Positions 44,631-56,420 of a stretch of DNA of 64,000 nucleotides are shown piece after piece (the stretch's first letter is position 1; each line of letters begins with the position of its first letter). Source of the DNA: Okapia johnstoni (taxonomy: Eukaryota > Chordata > Mammalia > Artiodactyla > Giraffidae); the NCBI GenBank assembly GCA_024291935.2, contig CM044309.1, forward strand, positions 4,092,001 to 4,156,000. Reading direction: 5' to 3'. Below the pieces are notes generated by a model, which was not told the DNA's origin, did not search any database, and saw nothing but the letters and a program-made list of their open reading frames with translations. Made by a program: the position numbers and the translations under genes.

Positions 44631-44724
44631 AACCTAAACAAATGTTATTTGATTTTACTTAGGGATTGATTTTGCAAAGACTACCTACCTAATGTGCAGC
44701 CACAATGTTAAGTTTTTGTAAATA

Positions 44725-44905
44725 CGAACTCATTTATCATTGCATCAATACTTCCGTGCTAATAACAACCTCATGAAGCCGGCACTCTCGTTATTTCTGT
44801 TCTGTAGGTGAGGAACTCGGGGAGCTGAGGGGTTAAGAGGTTACTACTCTTGATTAAGAGACAATATCAGAGTTGAGGCTGCAACCTGGGCAGTTAGGCT
44901 CAATA
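44725..44905 (-). mobile_element. MIR SINE, antisense
   Basis: tgctaataacaacctcatga, ttctgtaggtgaggaactcg and gaggctgcaacctgggcagt follow antisense MIR order. Confidence 0.7.
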
Positions 44906-45422
44906 ATTTGTGTTCTTAGACAATGCTGTCTTGTTTTGCCTATGTATTAATTCGTCCTATTTATTTAACTTCTATGTCCTACACAACTGGGTTACAAAAA
45001 TGAAGTCTCTACCACAGTTAGAACTAAAAAGAGGTTTGTGAAGAAAGAAATTGTAATACAATGCTGCACATCCATAGCAAACAAATGGGCAGCCTTTAAA
45101 GAAGCACAGCAGAGAGAAAGCTTAACCCAGGCCCACTTGGAACATTTGAGGGGCTGGGAACAAGGACAAATGGAAAACCACACTCCTTATGCCAAAATAT
45201 TTAAACATTGAAAACCAAGTTTCACAATGCTGTTTATGTGATAAAAAAAATTTGAAAAATGTTTAAATCTAAGCATTTTTTATTAGTAGAAGCTGGCACA
45301 ATATCAAAATCAGCTGAATTAAATATTAGCGGGCATGTCTGTGTATTCTGCAGAAGAGCTGGCAATATTTGGATGAGTAATGAAATAAAAATAAGCACAA
45401 TTAGTAAATAAAATGCATATTG
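44906..45422. other. Unassigned
   Basis: No repeat family or exon recognised. Confidence 0.45.
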
Positions 45423-45501
45423 GTTCAGTTCAGTCGCTCAGTCATGTCTGACTCTTTGCAACCCCATGGACTGCAGCTTGCCAGTCTTCCCTTTCCTGGA
45501 C
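45423..45501 (-). mobile_element. Very short BovB 3' end, antisense
   Basis: About 79 bp: ggttcagttcagtcgctcag to cagtcttccctttcctgga. Only the extreme 3' end was copied. Confidence 0.88.
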
Positions 45502-45649
45502 TAAAATGTATATAGTCCACGAATATATTTTTAGACTTAACTTTAGCAAAATAAATAATGATAATTTGATGACTGAGATTTCCACATACTTTTTATACTT
45601 TCGATGACTTAAGTGTCTCAATATACACTGTCTTTAAATTGCATAAAAT

Positions 45650-45680
45650 TTGAGCATATTTTCACCAAATTGTATGCTTA
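45650..45680 (+). repeat. 31 bp direct repeat, left copy
   Basis: Bases 45,650-45,680 (ttgagcatattttcaccaaa, continuing to gcatgc-like cttA end) and 45,992-46,022 match at 28 of 31 positions and flank the dimeric SINE without a gap. Confidence 0.88.
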
Positions 45681-45991
45681 GGGCTTCCCTGGTAGCTCAG
45701 CTGGTAAAAAAATCCACCTGCAATGCAGGACACCCTGGTTCAATTTCAGGGTCGGGAAGATCCCCTGGAGAAGGGTTAGGCTACCCACTCCAGTACTCTT
45801 GGGCTTTCCTGATGGCTTAGATTTTAAAGAATCTGCCTGCAGAGTGGGAGACTTGTATTTGATCCCTGGGTTTGGGAAGATCCCCTGGAGGAGGCCATGG
45901 CAGCCCACTCCAGTATTCTTACCTGGAAAATTCCCATGGACAGAGTAGCCTGGTGGGCTATATGTCCATGGGGTCACAAAGAGTCAAAAAC
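45681..45991 (+). mobile_element. Dimeric Bov-tA SINE
   Basis: Two tRNA-like heads in tandem: gggcttccctggtagctcag at 45,681 and gggctttcctgatggcttag at 45,800. The first unit is cut after ccactccagtactctt. The second unit is complete to the 3' end (caaagagtcaaaaa). Both have tRNA-like left parts with degraded B boxes. Confidence 0.9.
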
Positions 45992-46022
45992 TTGAGCATA
46001 TTTTCATCAAATTATATGTTTA

Positions 46023-46775
46023 AACTTGCACAAAATTTAAATTATTTCCTTTCATGTTTTTTCAAAAAACTATTTTTCATGTATTCAAAGTTGTCTATTA
46101 AAAATAAAATAGAAAATAAAAAGCATTAAAGTTTTTATTTAACTACAGCTGATAGTTTTTATTCATTTTCTGAAAATGTAATGAAATTGTATTAAACAAT
46201 GTTTTCTATAAAAATCAAAGGCATCCCCATTCTAACAATCAACAGTCATGTAGTTGTTAATTGGATTGATGAGTCACACATATTACATCTAGACTTATTT
46301 CTATACAAATTTAAGAGTAATATGAATTGCAAAATTTTCCCAGCTGCCATGTGCAACTGCTGTGAATACTCACTAATTTCTGAGTAGCTCTGGAAGCATA
46401 AATTTGAGGCCACAAACAAACAAGAAAATGGGTCCTTGGCTCTGCTGGGAACAGCAGTTTGTTTTGCAAGGATGAATGCTATCTGAAAAAGTGATTACGG
46501 TGGCTTTTCCCTTGTCGATGTGGTTGCTGCTCAAATCCTCCCCACACTGCAGCGGTGGGAGAGCCTACAGCCTCAGGGATGTTCAGACACTCTTGTCTTT
46601 TGTTCCAAGGAAGCAGAGCTAGAGCTGTGGAGATGTCCTAGGGGCCTGAATCGTGTTAGTCAGGAGAGCGGACACCTAGGGCTGTGGATCTGGCTGTGTC
46701 AGTGCTGAGCAGCAGACCCCAAGGGACGGAGGGTCCACACTATCTTTCATAAATTTATTTTTATTTGTGAAGTCT
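46023..46775. other. Unassigned AT-rich stretch
   Basis: No repeat family or exon recognised. Confidence 0.45.
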
Positions 46776-46989
46776 GAAGTGTGTTAGTCATTCAGGCATG
46801 TCCAACTCTTTGCAACCCCATGGACTGTAGCCCATCAGACTCCTCTGTCCATGAAATTCTCCAGGCAAGAATACTGGAGTGGGTAGCCATTCCCTTCTCC
46901 AGGGGGTCTTCCTGACTCAGGGATCAAAAGACCCTGGTCTCCTGCATTGCAGGCAGATTTCTTTACAGTCTGAGCCCCCAGGGAAGCTC
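46776..46989 (-). mobile_element. Bov-tA SINE, antisense
   Basis: From gaagtgtgttagtcattcag to ctgagcccccagggaagct, close to full length. Confidence 0.92.
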
Positions 46990-47019
46990 TCATGATGTCT
47001 AAGGCCCTCCAAAGGGCAG

Positions 47020-47590
47020 GGCTCAGCCCAGGGTCCTTCTAGCTTGGGTCTAAGGATGATGCTGTGTAACTATTACCTCTGGGACCAAGGAATGTTTTAG
47101 ATGAGGGAAATATCTGGTTGAATCTTGAAGGAAACAGCACCATGGGGCATGTTGCTGGCAGCATGTGCAAAGGCACTGAGGTTACTTGTGTAGCCTGTAG
47201 GGAACTGGAAACAAGCCTGTACGGCTGGAGCACAGGAGGCCTGAGGGGAGTGGTGGGGAGTGAAGGAGGAGAGACAGCTGGGACACCTCACAGGGGTCTT
47301 AGGGCCATTGAGAACTTAGCAGGAAACAAGGAGGAAACAACAAGGAGGAAACAAGGAGGAACTGTGAAGGATTTCTTATAGGGGAGGGATTTGTCTAGCT
47401 TGAACTTTGTTGTAGAGCGTAGTTGGTGAAGGGCCAGAGCAGAGGCACAGGTACCAGCCGGGGTGGCAGTTATTCCAGTGAGAAACCGATGACCTTAAGA
47501 AAGTTGTGGTGGAAATGCAGATGATGAGAGAAACTGAGAGGGATCCGGGACTTGGCAAGAGACCGGAGCTCTGGGTAGTCCTGGCACTTC
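47020..47590 (-). mobile_element. Probable L2 LINE, antisense
   Basis: cagcatgtgcaaaggcactg, cctgtacggctggagcacag and gcagttattccagtgagaaa resemble the antisense internal part of mammalian L2. It includes a small local repeat of caaggaggaaa at 47,327-47,360. Confidence 0.45.
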
Positions 47591-48181
47591 GTAGTGGTTT
47601 AATAGATGTTTGTTGAAGTGAAGTGTGCTCCTGTTTCCATCGCCTCCAGCATTTTAACTACTTACACTACCACATGCCTTTGTCTCCCTGTGAATTAATT
47701 TGAATATATTATCTTAATACTTTGAATTACAAAGTGGGTGCATTCTTACTAAGAAAAGACTGATTCCAGGGAGACTCAGAACCAAGAAGTTCTCAGTGAA
47801 ACTGGTCTGATGTGGTTATGCAACTGTGGTCAGTCCCAGGATGAGCAGTTTCTTGGCTGCTGTCTCCATGAGTCCAAGATGTTCATCTCACAGGCCCGTC
47901 AGGTCAGAGATAATTGGGTTTTAATATAACTGCTCATCAAAAAGTTTTCTGCACATACTACATTGCCCTTCAGTTAGTTACTTTTGGTAAGCGTCTTTGT
48001 CTGCTTTGCTCAGTGGGAAGTAGTTGGAATCCTTCTTGAGTTTTCTGAATAGACTAACTTTAGAGAATGTTCCTTTGTTCTTAAAAAGTGCTGAATCATT
48101 TATTTATAAATCCAGTTTAACCTAAAATGACTTTTTTGGGTTGTTTCATTGTGTTTTATTGACTTCATGTAACTATTCAAA
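47591..48181. other. Unassigned
   Basis: No repeat family or exon recognised. Confidence 0.45.
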
Positions 48182-48398
48182 GGGATTTCTCTGGCAGCTC
48201 AGTGGTAAAGAATCCACCTGCCAACGCAAGAGATATGGGTTCGATCCCTGGGTTGGAAAGATCCCCCGGAGAAGGCAATAGCAACCCACTCCAGTACTTT
48301 TGCCTGGGAAATCCCATGGATAGAGGAGCCTGGCAGGCTACAATCCATGGGGTTGCAAAAGAGTCCGACACAACTTAGTAACTAAACAACAACAACCT
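48182..48398 (+). mobile_element. Bov-tA SINE with intact-looking pol III boxes
   Basis: From gggatttctctggcagctca to taactaaacaacaacaacc. The A box region (gctcagtggtaaag) and B box (gggttcgatccctggg) are both near consensus, so an RNA polymerase III promoter may be conserved. Confidence 0.92.
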
Positions 48399-49160
48399 TT
48401 CAAAACTGACTGGGAGCAGATTTATAATACATGTAGCTTGAAGTTGGCCTGGGACTTGGATAGTCATAGGCAATGAGGATTATGCTGTTTATCTCTCTTT
48501 AAAAATTTCTTCTTATCCATGCTTAGTAAGTCTTCTCATCACAGCTGGGGCCACTGGACCACTTGATGCAAATTTAATTCTGCTGGTCTCTAAAACTTAT
48601 CCTGACCTTAAATACAGGGATATGAGATATCTAGCCTTAACCAGGGTCCCCACACCTACCGGCTTTGCTACTGACCTTGTTACTACAACTTCAAAACTAC
48701 TGCTTTTGCCCAGACTCTGTAGAGCGAAGTCCAAGCAATCATAAGACAATTCTCTTAGGGTATGGATAATAATTGCTTTAATCTACTTTTTATTTCACTC
48801 AGGATTTGAAACCTGGTTTATCAATCTCAGGTTTCTGTATGTGGCTCTTGATTTGGCGACTGCATTCTGGATCATCCAGCTGGTTCTGGACGGCATGGCA
48901 TTAGCTTGTATAGGTATGGCATTAGCTTTATCTTTTACTATAAGTCCATTAGTTTTTGTCTGTGTCTTACCTTTTACATATTTTACTTTGCGTAACAAGA
49001 TGGCATTTCTTCACCTCACTGAGTTTAGTCTACTCTCTCCTAGCACATTCCTTACTCCAGAAGACAAGACTGAAAATAGATTCTAAACCCTTCTATTATG
49101 TTCAGCTTGTTAAAGAGGGTTGGCGGTACCTTGAAAGACATGCAAATCTGTATCTGATAC
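48399..49160. other. Unassigned, open on both strands near 48,800-49,090
   Basis: No repeat family recognised. A hydrophobic sense frame of 81 codons (48,841-49,086) and an antisense frame of 67 codons (48,795-48,998) overlap, with no recognisable domain in either. Confidence 0.35.
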
Positions 49161-50353
49161 ATGTTCAAGCTGTATTTAGAAAAGGCAGAGGAGCCAGAGA
49201 TCAAATTGCCCACATCCGTTGGATCATAGAAAAAGCAAGAGAGTTCCAGAAAAGCATCTACTTCTGCTTTGTTTACTAGGCCAAAGCCTTTGACTGTGTG
49301 GATCACAACAAATTGTGGAAAATTCTTAAAGAGGTGGGAATACCAGACCACCTGACCTGCCTCCTGAGAAATCTGTATGAAGGTCAGGAAACAACAGTTA
49401 GAACCAGACATGAAACAACAGACTGGTTCCAAATTGGGAAAGGAGTACGTCAAGGCTGTATATTGTCACGCTGCTTATTTAACTTATATGCAGAGTACAT
49501 CATGAGAAATGCTGAGCTGGAGGAAGCATAAGCTGGAATCAAGATTGCCAGGAGAAATATCAATAACCTCGGATATGCAGAAGACACCGCCCTATGGCAG
49601 AAAGCTAAGAAGAACTAAAGAGCCTCTTGATGAAAGTGAAAGAGGAGAGTGAAAAAGTTGGCTTAAAGCTCAACATTCAGAAAGCTAAGATCATGGCATT
49701 TGGTCCCGTCACTTCATGGCAGATAGATGGGGAAACAGTGGAAACAGTGGCTGACTTTATTATTTTGGGCTCCAAAATCACTGCAGATGGTGACTACAGC
49801 TATGAAATTAAAAGATGCTTACACCTTGGAAGGAAAGTTATGACCAACCTAGACAGCACATTAAAAAGCAGAGACATTACTCTGCCAACAAATGTCCATC
49901 TAGTCAAGGCTATGGTTTTTCCAGTAGTCACGTATGGATGTGAGAATTGGACTATAAAGAAATCTGAGCACCAAAGAATTGATGCTTTCAAACTGTGGTG
50001 CTGAAGAAGACTCTTGAGAGTCCCTTGGACTGCAAGGAGATCCAACCAGTCCATCCTAAAGGAGATCAATCCTGGGTGTTCATTGGAAGGACTGATGCTG
50101 CAGCTTAAACTTCAATCCTTTGGCCACCTGATGCAAAGAGCTGACTCCTTGGAAAAGACCCTGATGCTGGGAAACATTGAGGGCAGGAGGAGAAGGGGAC
50201 GACAGAGGATGAGATGGCTGGATGGCATCACCGACTCGATGGACATAGGTTTGGGTAAACTCCAGGAGCTGGTGATGGACAGGGAGGCCTGGCGTGCTGC
50301 GATTCATGGGGTTGCAAAGAGTCGGACATGACTGAGCAACTGAACTGAACTGA
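49161..50353 (+). mobile_element. 5'-truncated BovB with mutated active site
   Basis: From atgttcaagctgtatttaga to the terminal gaactgaactgata. It includes most of the reverse transcriptase, but the motif A region has a stop (gtttactaggcc), motif C reads Y-A-E-D at 49,574-49,585, and frameshifts are present. The 6-base ctgata repeats at the ends could be a duplication. Confidence 0.93.
49627..50004 (+). pseudogene. BovB reverse transcriptase thumb fragment
   Basis: A 125-codon frame from MMKVKEESEKVGLKLNIQKA to a stop within cagtgctgaagaag, equivalent to the post-YADD region. Disconnected from the earlier RT frame (49,298-49,531) by frameshifts. Confidence 0.85.
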
Positions 50354-50443
50354 TAAGGCAGAACAATCTTGCTAGATGAAGTTATAGGCAGTTAAATCAT
50401 TCTTCCTTGTCCTTCCCATAGCACTGTTTTTTATTTTTATTTA

Positions 50444-50568
50444 TCAGTCTGCTCAGTCGCTTCAGTTGTGTCTGACTCAGTGCGACCCCATGGACTGCAG
50501 CCCACCAGGCTCCTCCGTCCATGGGATTTTCCAGGCAAGAGTGCTGGAGTGGGCGCCACTGCCTTCTC
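50444..50568 (-). mobile_element. Bov-A-type SINE monomer, antisense
   Basis: ctgctcagtcgcttcagttg, gcagcccaccaggctcctcc and gagtgggcgccactgccttc are the antisense BovA monomer; no tRNA-like part is seen. Confidence 0.85.
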
Positions 50569-50611
50569 TGAAATATTTATTGTATTTTATATTTAAACCT
50601 AATTTGATTTA

Positions 50612-50745
50612 TGGCTGTTTACATAGATGTCTCCTGGAATAGACGGTAAGCTCCTATCTGACAGGGCCTATTTTACTTATCTCTGTATTTACCCGGCATA
50701 CACAGTGTCCTCCAAGTGGTAAACACAGAGTAAATGGCTGAAGAT
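50612..50745 (+). mobile_element. L2 LINE 3' end
   Basis: gaatagacggtaagctccta, gggcctattttacttatctc and gtaaacacagagtaaatggc follow the sense L2 terminus. Diverged. Confidence 0.55.
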
Positions 50746-51139
50746 AGAAGAAACACAAAATTAGACTTTATAAGATGCTTATTAAGAGGATCTGTGTTCT
50801 ATTCATTTCTTGATCCCCCACAGGTGAGTGTAGTGCTGTCAACATACTAAAATACTTTGTAAACATTTGAAATAAGCAGGAATAAGAATTCTAATTCAAA
50901 TGTCTGAGTCAATAATTTACTGTTTTATATTTTTCTTGCATAGAAATCAGAAGCCATGTCAAATTGACTATTTGTGCTTAATTTTCATAATCGCTTGGGG
51001 GATCTTTGAGAAAGATAATGAATCAACTTAGGTCCGTAGAGTGAGAACATTAGGGTGACTTAGAAAACAAATGAAACCTCCTCAGATGGTTAATATTTTC
51101 CAGATTTGGGAGTCACTTTTGAATATAGATTACTGGCTA
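50746..51139. other. Unassigned AT-rich stretch
   Basis: No repeat family or exon recognised. Confidence 0.45.
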
Positions 51140-51410
51140 GGGAATTCTATTCTTTTACTCATGGAAAGTCTATTAAGTGCTTACTATATAACAGATATTA
51201 GGCTAATTACTGGAAATATAGAAAGGAGGTCAACAGATACTGTCATTGATCTCATGGTTTGTGGTCTGGCAAGGTTAACCAACACAAGATGAATGTTTGC
51301 ACACATTACAACTGTATGAAGTACTGTCAAGAAGTTTAGGGTGCCCTGAGAGCATATAATGAGTTGGCCTGATAACTCTGGTTTGGGGAGAAATCACCTC
51401 CAGGAAGAGA
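51140..51410 (-). mobile_element. L2 LINE 3' end, antisense
   Basis: ttaagtgcttactatataac, agatattaggctaattactg and cattgatctcatggtttgtg follow antisense L2. Diverged. Confidence 0.45.
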
Positions 51411-51502
51411 AACTTTAGTTAACCTCAGTGCTTAGATAAGGGAAAAGTTTGAAATATGTTTTAGTAATTTAGGGTAAAGCAGTAAAGAACTGTGTTACTC
51501 GT

Positions 51503-51715
51503 GGGCTTTCCAGGTGGCGCTAGTCGTAAAGAACCTGCCTGCCAACGCAGGAGACTAGAGAGATGTAGATTCGATCCCTGGGTAGGGAAGATCCCCTGGA
51601 GAAGGAAATGGCAACGCGCGCCAGTATTCTTGACTGGGAAATTGCATGGACGGAGGAGCCTGGCAGGCTACAGTCTTTGGGGTTGCAAAGAGTCAGACAT
51701 GACTGAGCACACCCA
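51503..51715 (+). mobile_element. Bov-tA SINE
   Basis: From gggctttccaggtggcgcta to tgactgagcacacccacgca. B box nearly intact (agattcgatccctggg). Confidence 0.92.
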
Positions 51716-52859
51716 CGCACGCAGTACAGATCTGAAATAGGAGAGAAGGGGATGGGTGTGCTTCAGTTTCTGTTTGCTTAGCTTTGTGAAACCAAGGGAA
51801 AAATATTACAAGAAAAGAACCAGGAGGTAAAGCAAAAAAAAAGAAAGAAAAGAAAAGAAAAGCATGAACAACAGGAAAGTGAGCCAAATTCCTGATGGGA
51901 CTATAGCTTAAGCAGGTCTTTAATGAGAATTGATACCATTGTCTGAGCACCTGAATTTTGACTTGGGACTTTGCTTTCTGGAATTAAGTCCTTTTTTAGT
52001 GCAACAGAAAACTGCATTCCTACTGGAGTTAGGAATTAAGAGTTTACAGATCATTCTTGCACAATGCAGATTTACAAAAATACAAAAAAGGAATCATTCT
52101 TTTTCCAGTTTTAGAAAGGAAAAAACATGGCTAAGTGATCTCTTAGTTTTGAGATTTTTCTCCAAGTACCTCTTTTCTCTTTAGCTTTCATTGAGTCTTA
52201 GCCATCTAAGAAAGTGATAGAAGTTACTGAGGATGATTCTTGTTCCTTTACTGGTTTTTCAATTTGCAGAACCTCCTGGGCTCCAAATTTCTATGGAACC
52301 AAAAAGGCCCCTGTTTTATCTATGTTTCATCTGAGAGCTTAGATTTCCCTTGGAGTTAGTTTTCTGAAGATCATAATTTGGTTTTTTTTTTTTGGACCTG
52401 GCTTAATGATTAGCTCTTGCACTTACAAAAAAAAAAAATACTTTCTTTACCTGCTATTCAGTTCATATGGTGAGTGACAGGAAATTGCTGCTTTTGATGC
52501 CCAAATGACGTGATAAGTTTCTGACACTGCATATGTTAGGGAACATTCGCGATTCCAGAGTTGGAGATGTCTTTCTACAATGTCTTTCTACAATAAGGCC
52601 AGTTTAAACTTGACCTATGAGTCTAAAGTTTTCTTTTCTTGGTTCCTAACCTTCAGAGCAATAGCAACCCATGTTGGGGTGTCCATTTGGCTCACAATGA
52701 CGCTCTAAATATCCAAAAATCCACACGTTATCATGATCAAAGGTCAGTGTCAACTAGAGATCACCTAAAGCATTGTGTCATCATTGAAGGGCTGGGGACA
52801 AACGTCTAACAGGCCTGGTCTGGATGCCTCTGGAAAGCCATGGCATCGGATGTCATCTA
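51716..52859. other. Unassigned; may include degraded ERV 3' part
   Basis: Includes an A-rich aaaga run near 51,833-51,862 and a 13 bp tandem duplication (atgtctttctaca at 52,567 and 52,580). It adjoins the retroviral integrase end, so remnants of env or an LTR could lie here, but I recognise none. Confidence 0.35.
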
Positions 52860-52861
52860 CT

Positions 52862-53131
52862 TCAGTTCTGGATAATCTTTACTTTCAGGCCACCAGATGA
52901 TGTGCTGCTGGTCCAGTTGGGGTCCAGTGCTTTCTCTAGGTGTGTACCTTGAATCCAGGTATCTATTCCGTGGAGTCTGATAGCACAAGGATTGGTTAGC
53001 AGTACCTGATAGGAAGCCTGGCTGGTAAGACTGAAGAGAGTTCTAGAGGTGCCTTTTCCAATAGGCAAAAATCTACAAACTGCATGGTCTCTGTCTCCTG
53101 AGAGCATCCTGTGAAAAGACTGCTCTACCAA
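52862..53131 (-). pseudogene. Retroviral integrase C-terminal part
   Basis: An 89-codon frame with YQVLLTNPCAIRLHGIDTWI, typical of the integrase C-terminal DNA-binding domain of gammaretrovirus-like elements. The catalytic core upstream (higher coordinates) is not in a clear open frame and is interrupted by a SINE at 53,755. Confidence 0.8.
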
Positions 53132-53552
53132 AACATGGTTATTTTTAATAGAAGCAATCAGGCCTTTGTAATTACTGAAATCGCTCTCTTTTTATGGGTT
53201 ATGGGTCAGAGAATACGGGAGAGAAGTACACCGGGCATCCTGTGACTATCTCAAAGTTTAAAAATTTACGAACTCCAAAAGGTGTGGATCCAAGACTTAC
53301 AAAGACAAATGACAGTTCTTTCAGTTGAGGTATTTGGAAGGCCTCTACAAATGCTGCCAATTGTGTTCTAGTAATGTTATTAGTGTATTAGACTAAACTA
53401 GATGATTAAGTGTGGTAAGCACAGGAAAAGACTTGTAAAACTGTCCAAACAGCACATACTTGTCAAAGTATCTGATCAGTAAAATGTTTCTTTGATCCCT
53501 ATGATGTTTCAGAGGGTTTCCCCAGGTAGGGATAATCTTCTCCAAAAGGACT

Positions 53553-53579
53553 TTCCCTTAAAGGCTGTCTTTAAGGGAA
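53553..53579. repeat. 10 bp inverted repeat in the ERV
   Basis: ttcccttaaa and tttaagggaa are exact reverse complements around a 7-base loop. Probably incidental. Confidence 0.8.
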
Positions 53580-53754
53580 GGCTTCAGACCAGTGTGAAAA
53601 CACATAGACCGTGACTCAAATATACCCATTAGACAGAAGACAATATATGAAACCTATTTGCCAAACCCCAAAATGTTCTTTAAGCAGTTTAAAATGTTTG
53701 GGAGCAGCATGAACAGGCTTCCTTGGGTTTTACTTTGGAAAAGTGGAACTAGTG

Positions 53755-53959
53755 TGTGCTAAGCTTCAGTCGTGTCTGACTTTGCGACCCTATAGACTGT
53801 AGCCCGCCAGGCTCCTCTGTCCATGGGAGTCTCCAAGCAAGAATATTGGAGCAGGTTGCCATGTCCTCCTCCAGGGGATCTTCTTGACCCAAGGTTCAAA
53901 ACTGTGTCTCTTATATCTCCTGCATTGGCAGGGGTGTTCTTTACCACTGGCGCCACCTG
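53755..53959 (-). mobile_element. Bov-tA SINE in the ERV, with perfect duplication
   Basis: Antisense copy from tgtgctaagcttcagtcgtg to ggcgccacct. The 10 bp repeat ggaactagtg at 53,745-53,754 and 53,960-53,969 is exact, so the SINE is younger than the retrovirus. Confidence 0.95.
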
Positions 53960-54580
53960 GGAACTAGTGAGGCAGGCACTTTTTGTGGCTTTGTTAACGT
54001 TTTCCCACCAATATTGATTCATGAAGGCTATCACTTTGTAGTAGAACAATGATTTAATGCATGGACAGTGGTGAGGAGTGAGAATTTTAGGGTCTTCTGC
54101 AGGACTATGTTGTTATTTGATCTAAAACAGAGCCTTCTGTTTTTATCAAACCAGCAATTGTTGAACTTTTAATTTTTCTCCCCCAAGACAAATTTTGGGG
54201 CTTCTCTATGAAGTATTCTAGTTACCTGGGGAAACATCTCTTTGGAACATGACCGAGATTTGACTGCTGTTGGTCACTCTAAGGGCATCATTCCTTGCAG
54301 AAATATCAGGAAGGTGACGTCCTTTAGCCTGCAGAGTCAAGTTGAGAATGCCCCTAAATCTTAATAACAGCTAAAGCAGCAGGTAAAAGGATTGGGTCTA
54401 AGAATTCCTGAATATGGGTGCTAATTAAAATTTTATTTTTATTGGAACTAGGGAGCTATGCTGTTTCCACATTTCGAAGTCATGAGATACTCCAAAAGTA
54501 TATCTACTATTAGTATAAATGCTGGCAGCTTTGTTGTTGGCTAAAGTACAAGCCCATGTAAGAGGGTATAATTCAGCCTG

Positions 54581-54871
54581 TTAGGCAGAAGTAATTATAA
54601 GTGAAAGAGCTGCCTCAACAACATCAAAAGGAGTTGCAATAGCATGCCTGGCACAATAGTCACCATTGTCATCTTTTAAATAGGAATCACCAGTGAACCA
54701 TGAAAAATTAGCATTACCCAGAGGAATTTCCTGCAGATCAACACAAAGAGTCAGGAGGTGACCTGTCAGTGCTAAGCATTTGTGAAGGACTTCATCAGGG
54801 ATTGAAGGGAAAAGAGTAGGAGAATTAAGGTCATCACAATGTGTGAGATTTATGTTAGGAGGAATTAACAA
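54581..54871 (-). pseudogene. Retroviral RNase H domain
   Basis: A 96-codon frame with FSWFTGDSYLKDDNGDYCA, the first RNase H motif. The expected Asp-Gly pair after WFT reads Gly-Asp, so the first catalytic aspartate is displaced. Role in the family: removal of RNA from RNA:DNA hybrids during reverse transcription. Inactive here by substitution and frame loss. Confidence 0.82.
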
Positions 54872-54976
54872 AAGGACTTTGTAGAAGGTGAGGTGGCTGG
54901 CTGAGAAACATTGAGTGTAATTGAGAATTTGGGACGGCTTCTACAGCGTGAGATAGACAAATGATTAAAGGGGACC

Positions 54977-55234
54977 TCACAGTGATTTTTTGGTGGCTTT
55001 AATAAAAAGGGCGGAGGCCCTGATGGCAATAAGGCAGGAGGACAGCTGTATCTCAGAAGCCCCCCTGCCGGCTGAAATACCATGTAGGTCTGTGGCGGTC
55101 CCCTCACTTTCGGAGTAAGTATCCAAGGGCATTCCCTCCCTCTCCATACACAAAAAGTAAAAAGGAATCTGATATTTGGGATGCCCAATGGCAGGTGGCT
55201 TCATCAAACTCTTCTTTAAAGGATTAAAAGTCAT
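54977..55234 (-). pseudogene. Retroviral RT connection region
   Basis: An 85-codon frame beginning MTFNPLKKSLMKPPAIGHPK, a block typical of the thumb/connection of ERV1 polymerases. It overlaps another short frame of the same region (54,865-55,188), showing a frameshift. Confidence 0.8.
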
Positions 55235-55249
55235 GTTATCTGGTTTTTC

Positions 55250-56110
55250 CCATTAGATTGGGTCAGTGTTGCTACTGTTTAGTAAAACATGCAGAAGTCT
55301 GGACATGAGAGAAAAATTTAGAATACAATTTTGGCAACAACCAACTAGCCCAAGAAAACCTTGCAGCTGACACTTCGTTTTGGGTTTTGTGAAACTTGGG
55401 ACACTGTGAAGTCTGTCTGGATCTGGGAGCAGCACTTGTTCTCATATCGAATGCCATAAATACTGAACCTGGGTTTGCAGGTTTTCTTTGGTGACTTATG
55501 TTCCTTTCAGGCTCAAGGCTTTAGCAAATGGATGTAGTCTTCCTGTGAAGAGATTTGAAAAGGAGAACAAAGAAGCAGATCATCTGTATATTGCCACAAA
55601 GTAGAACCCCTAGGGAACTTTATGTCATAGAGATTAGCCTTCAGGTCAGTAAGAAATGAGGATTCTCAGGCCAGGGGAATTGTTTTTCTTCCAAGAGAAG
55701 GCAAGAAAAAAAAAAAAAAGGTATTGGCTAGCTTCATGAACTAGAATACTAAAGAATGCACTGCTTAAATCAGTTACAGTAAAAATTCTATTTCCAATGG
55801 GAAAGGATGTCAGAAGCAGAATGAGGGTTGGGAACCACAGGGTATGAAGGAATAGCAATGTGATTTGCTGCTCAGAGGTTCTGGACAAACTCCCACCCTG
55901 GGCCCTCAGGTCTTCTCAGGGATAAAATGGGAACATTACAGGGACTAGTGCAAGGAATAACCTGGTCCTGTGCCTTGTAATCTTCTGTTATGGGCTTTAT
56001 GCCTTGAAGAACTCCTTTACTCATAGAACATTGATTAATTCTGGGGAGAGGTTTTGAGGGATGTATTTGAATCTTGAAGGGAGGTGAGCTATGAATGTTG
56101 CTTCAGTCTG
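55250..56110 (-). pseudogene. Retroviral reverse transcriptase
   Basis: Contains the catalytic Y-T-D-D at 55,579-55,590 (minus strand), followed by LLLCSP; upstream, a FTVTDLSSAFFSILVH block equals motif A with its aspartate; downstream, FLGLVGCCQNCI. Stops and frameshifts separate these blocks. The active-site aspartates survive, but no continuous frame exists. Confidence 0.82.
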
Positions 56111-56420
56111 GGGAATATAAAAAGTTAAAGGTTTAACCCCTGGATCCTCAGAAGGCTTGATTTTTCAAGGGAACAGGCTCTGATAAGTTTAGAGAAAAAG
56201 GGAGTGGGGAGAGTTTCCGAGAAAAGGAGAAGTTTGATGAGAGAATCAGTGCAGGGAAACAATGCACAGAAGAGGTGTAGGCAGCATAGATGGGAAGGAG
56301 GAAGATGGTGCTGGCTGCGGGACTGACGCCTGAGCTCAAGGACCAGAGGGACAGACACAGTGGCCTGACCTGAGCCTGAGACGGAGCCGTCACAGAGGAT
56401 GGCTCTCATTCCATCTCTCT

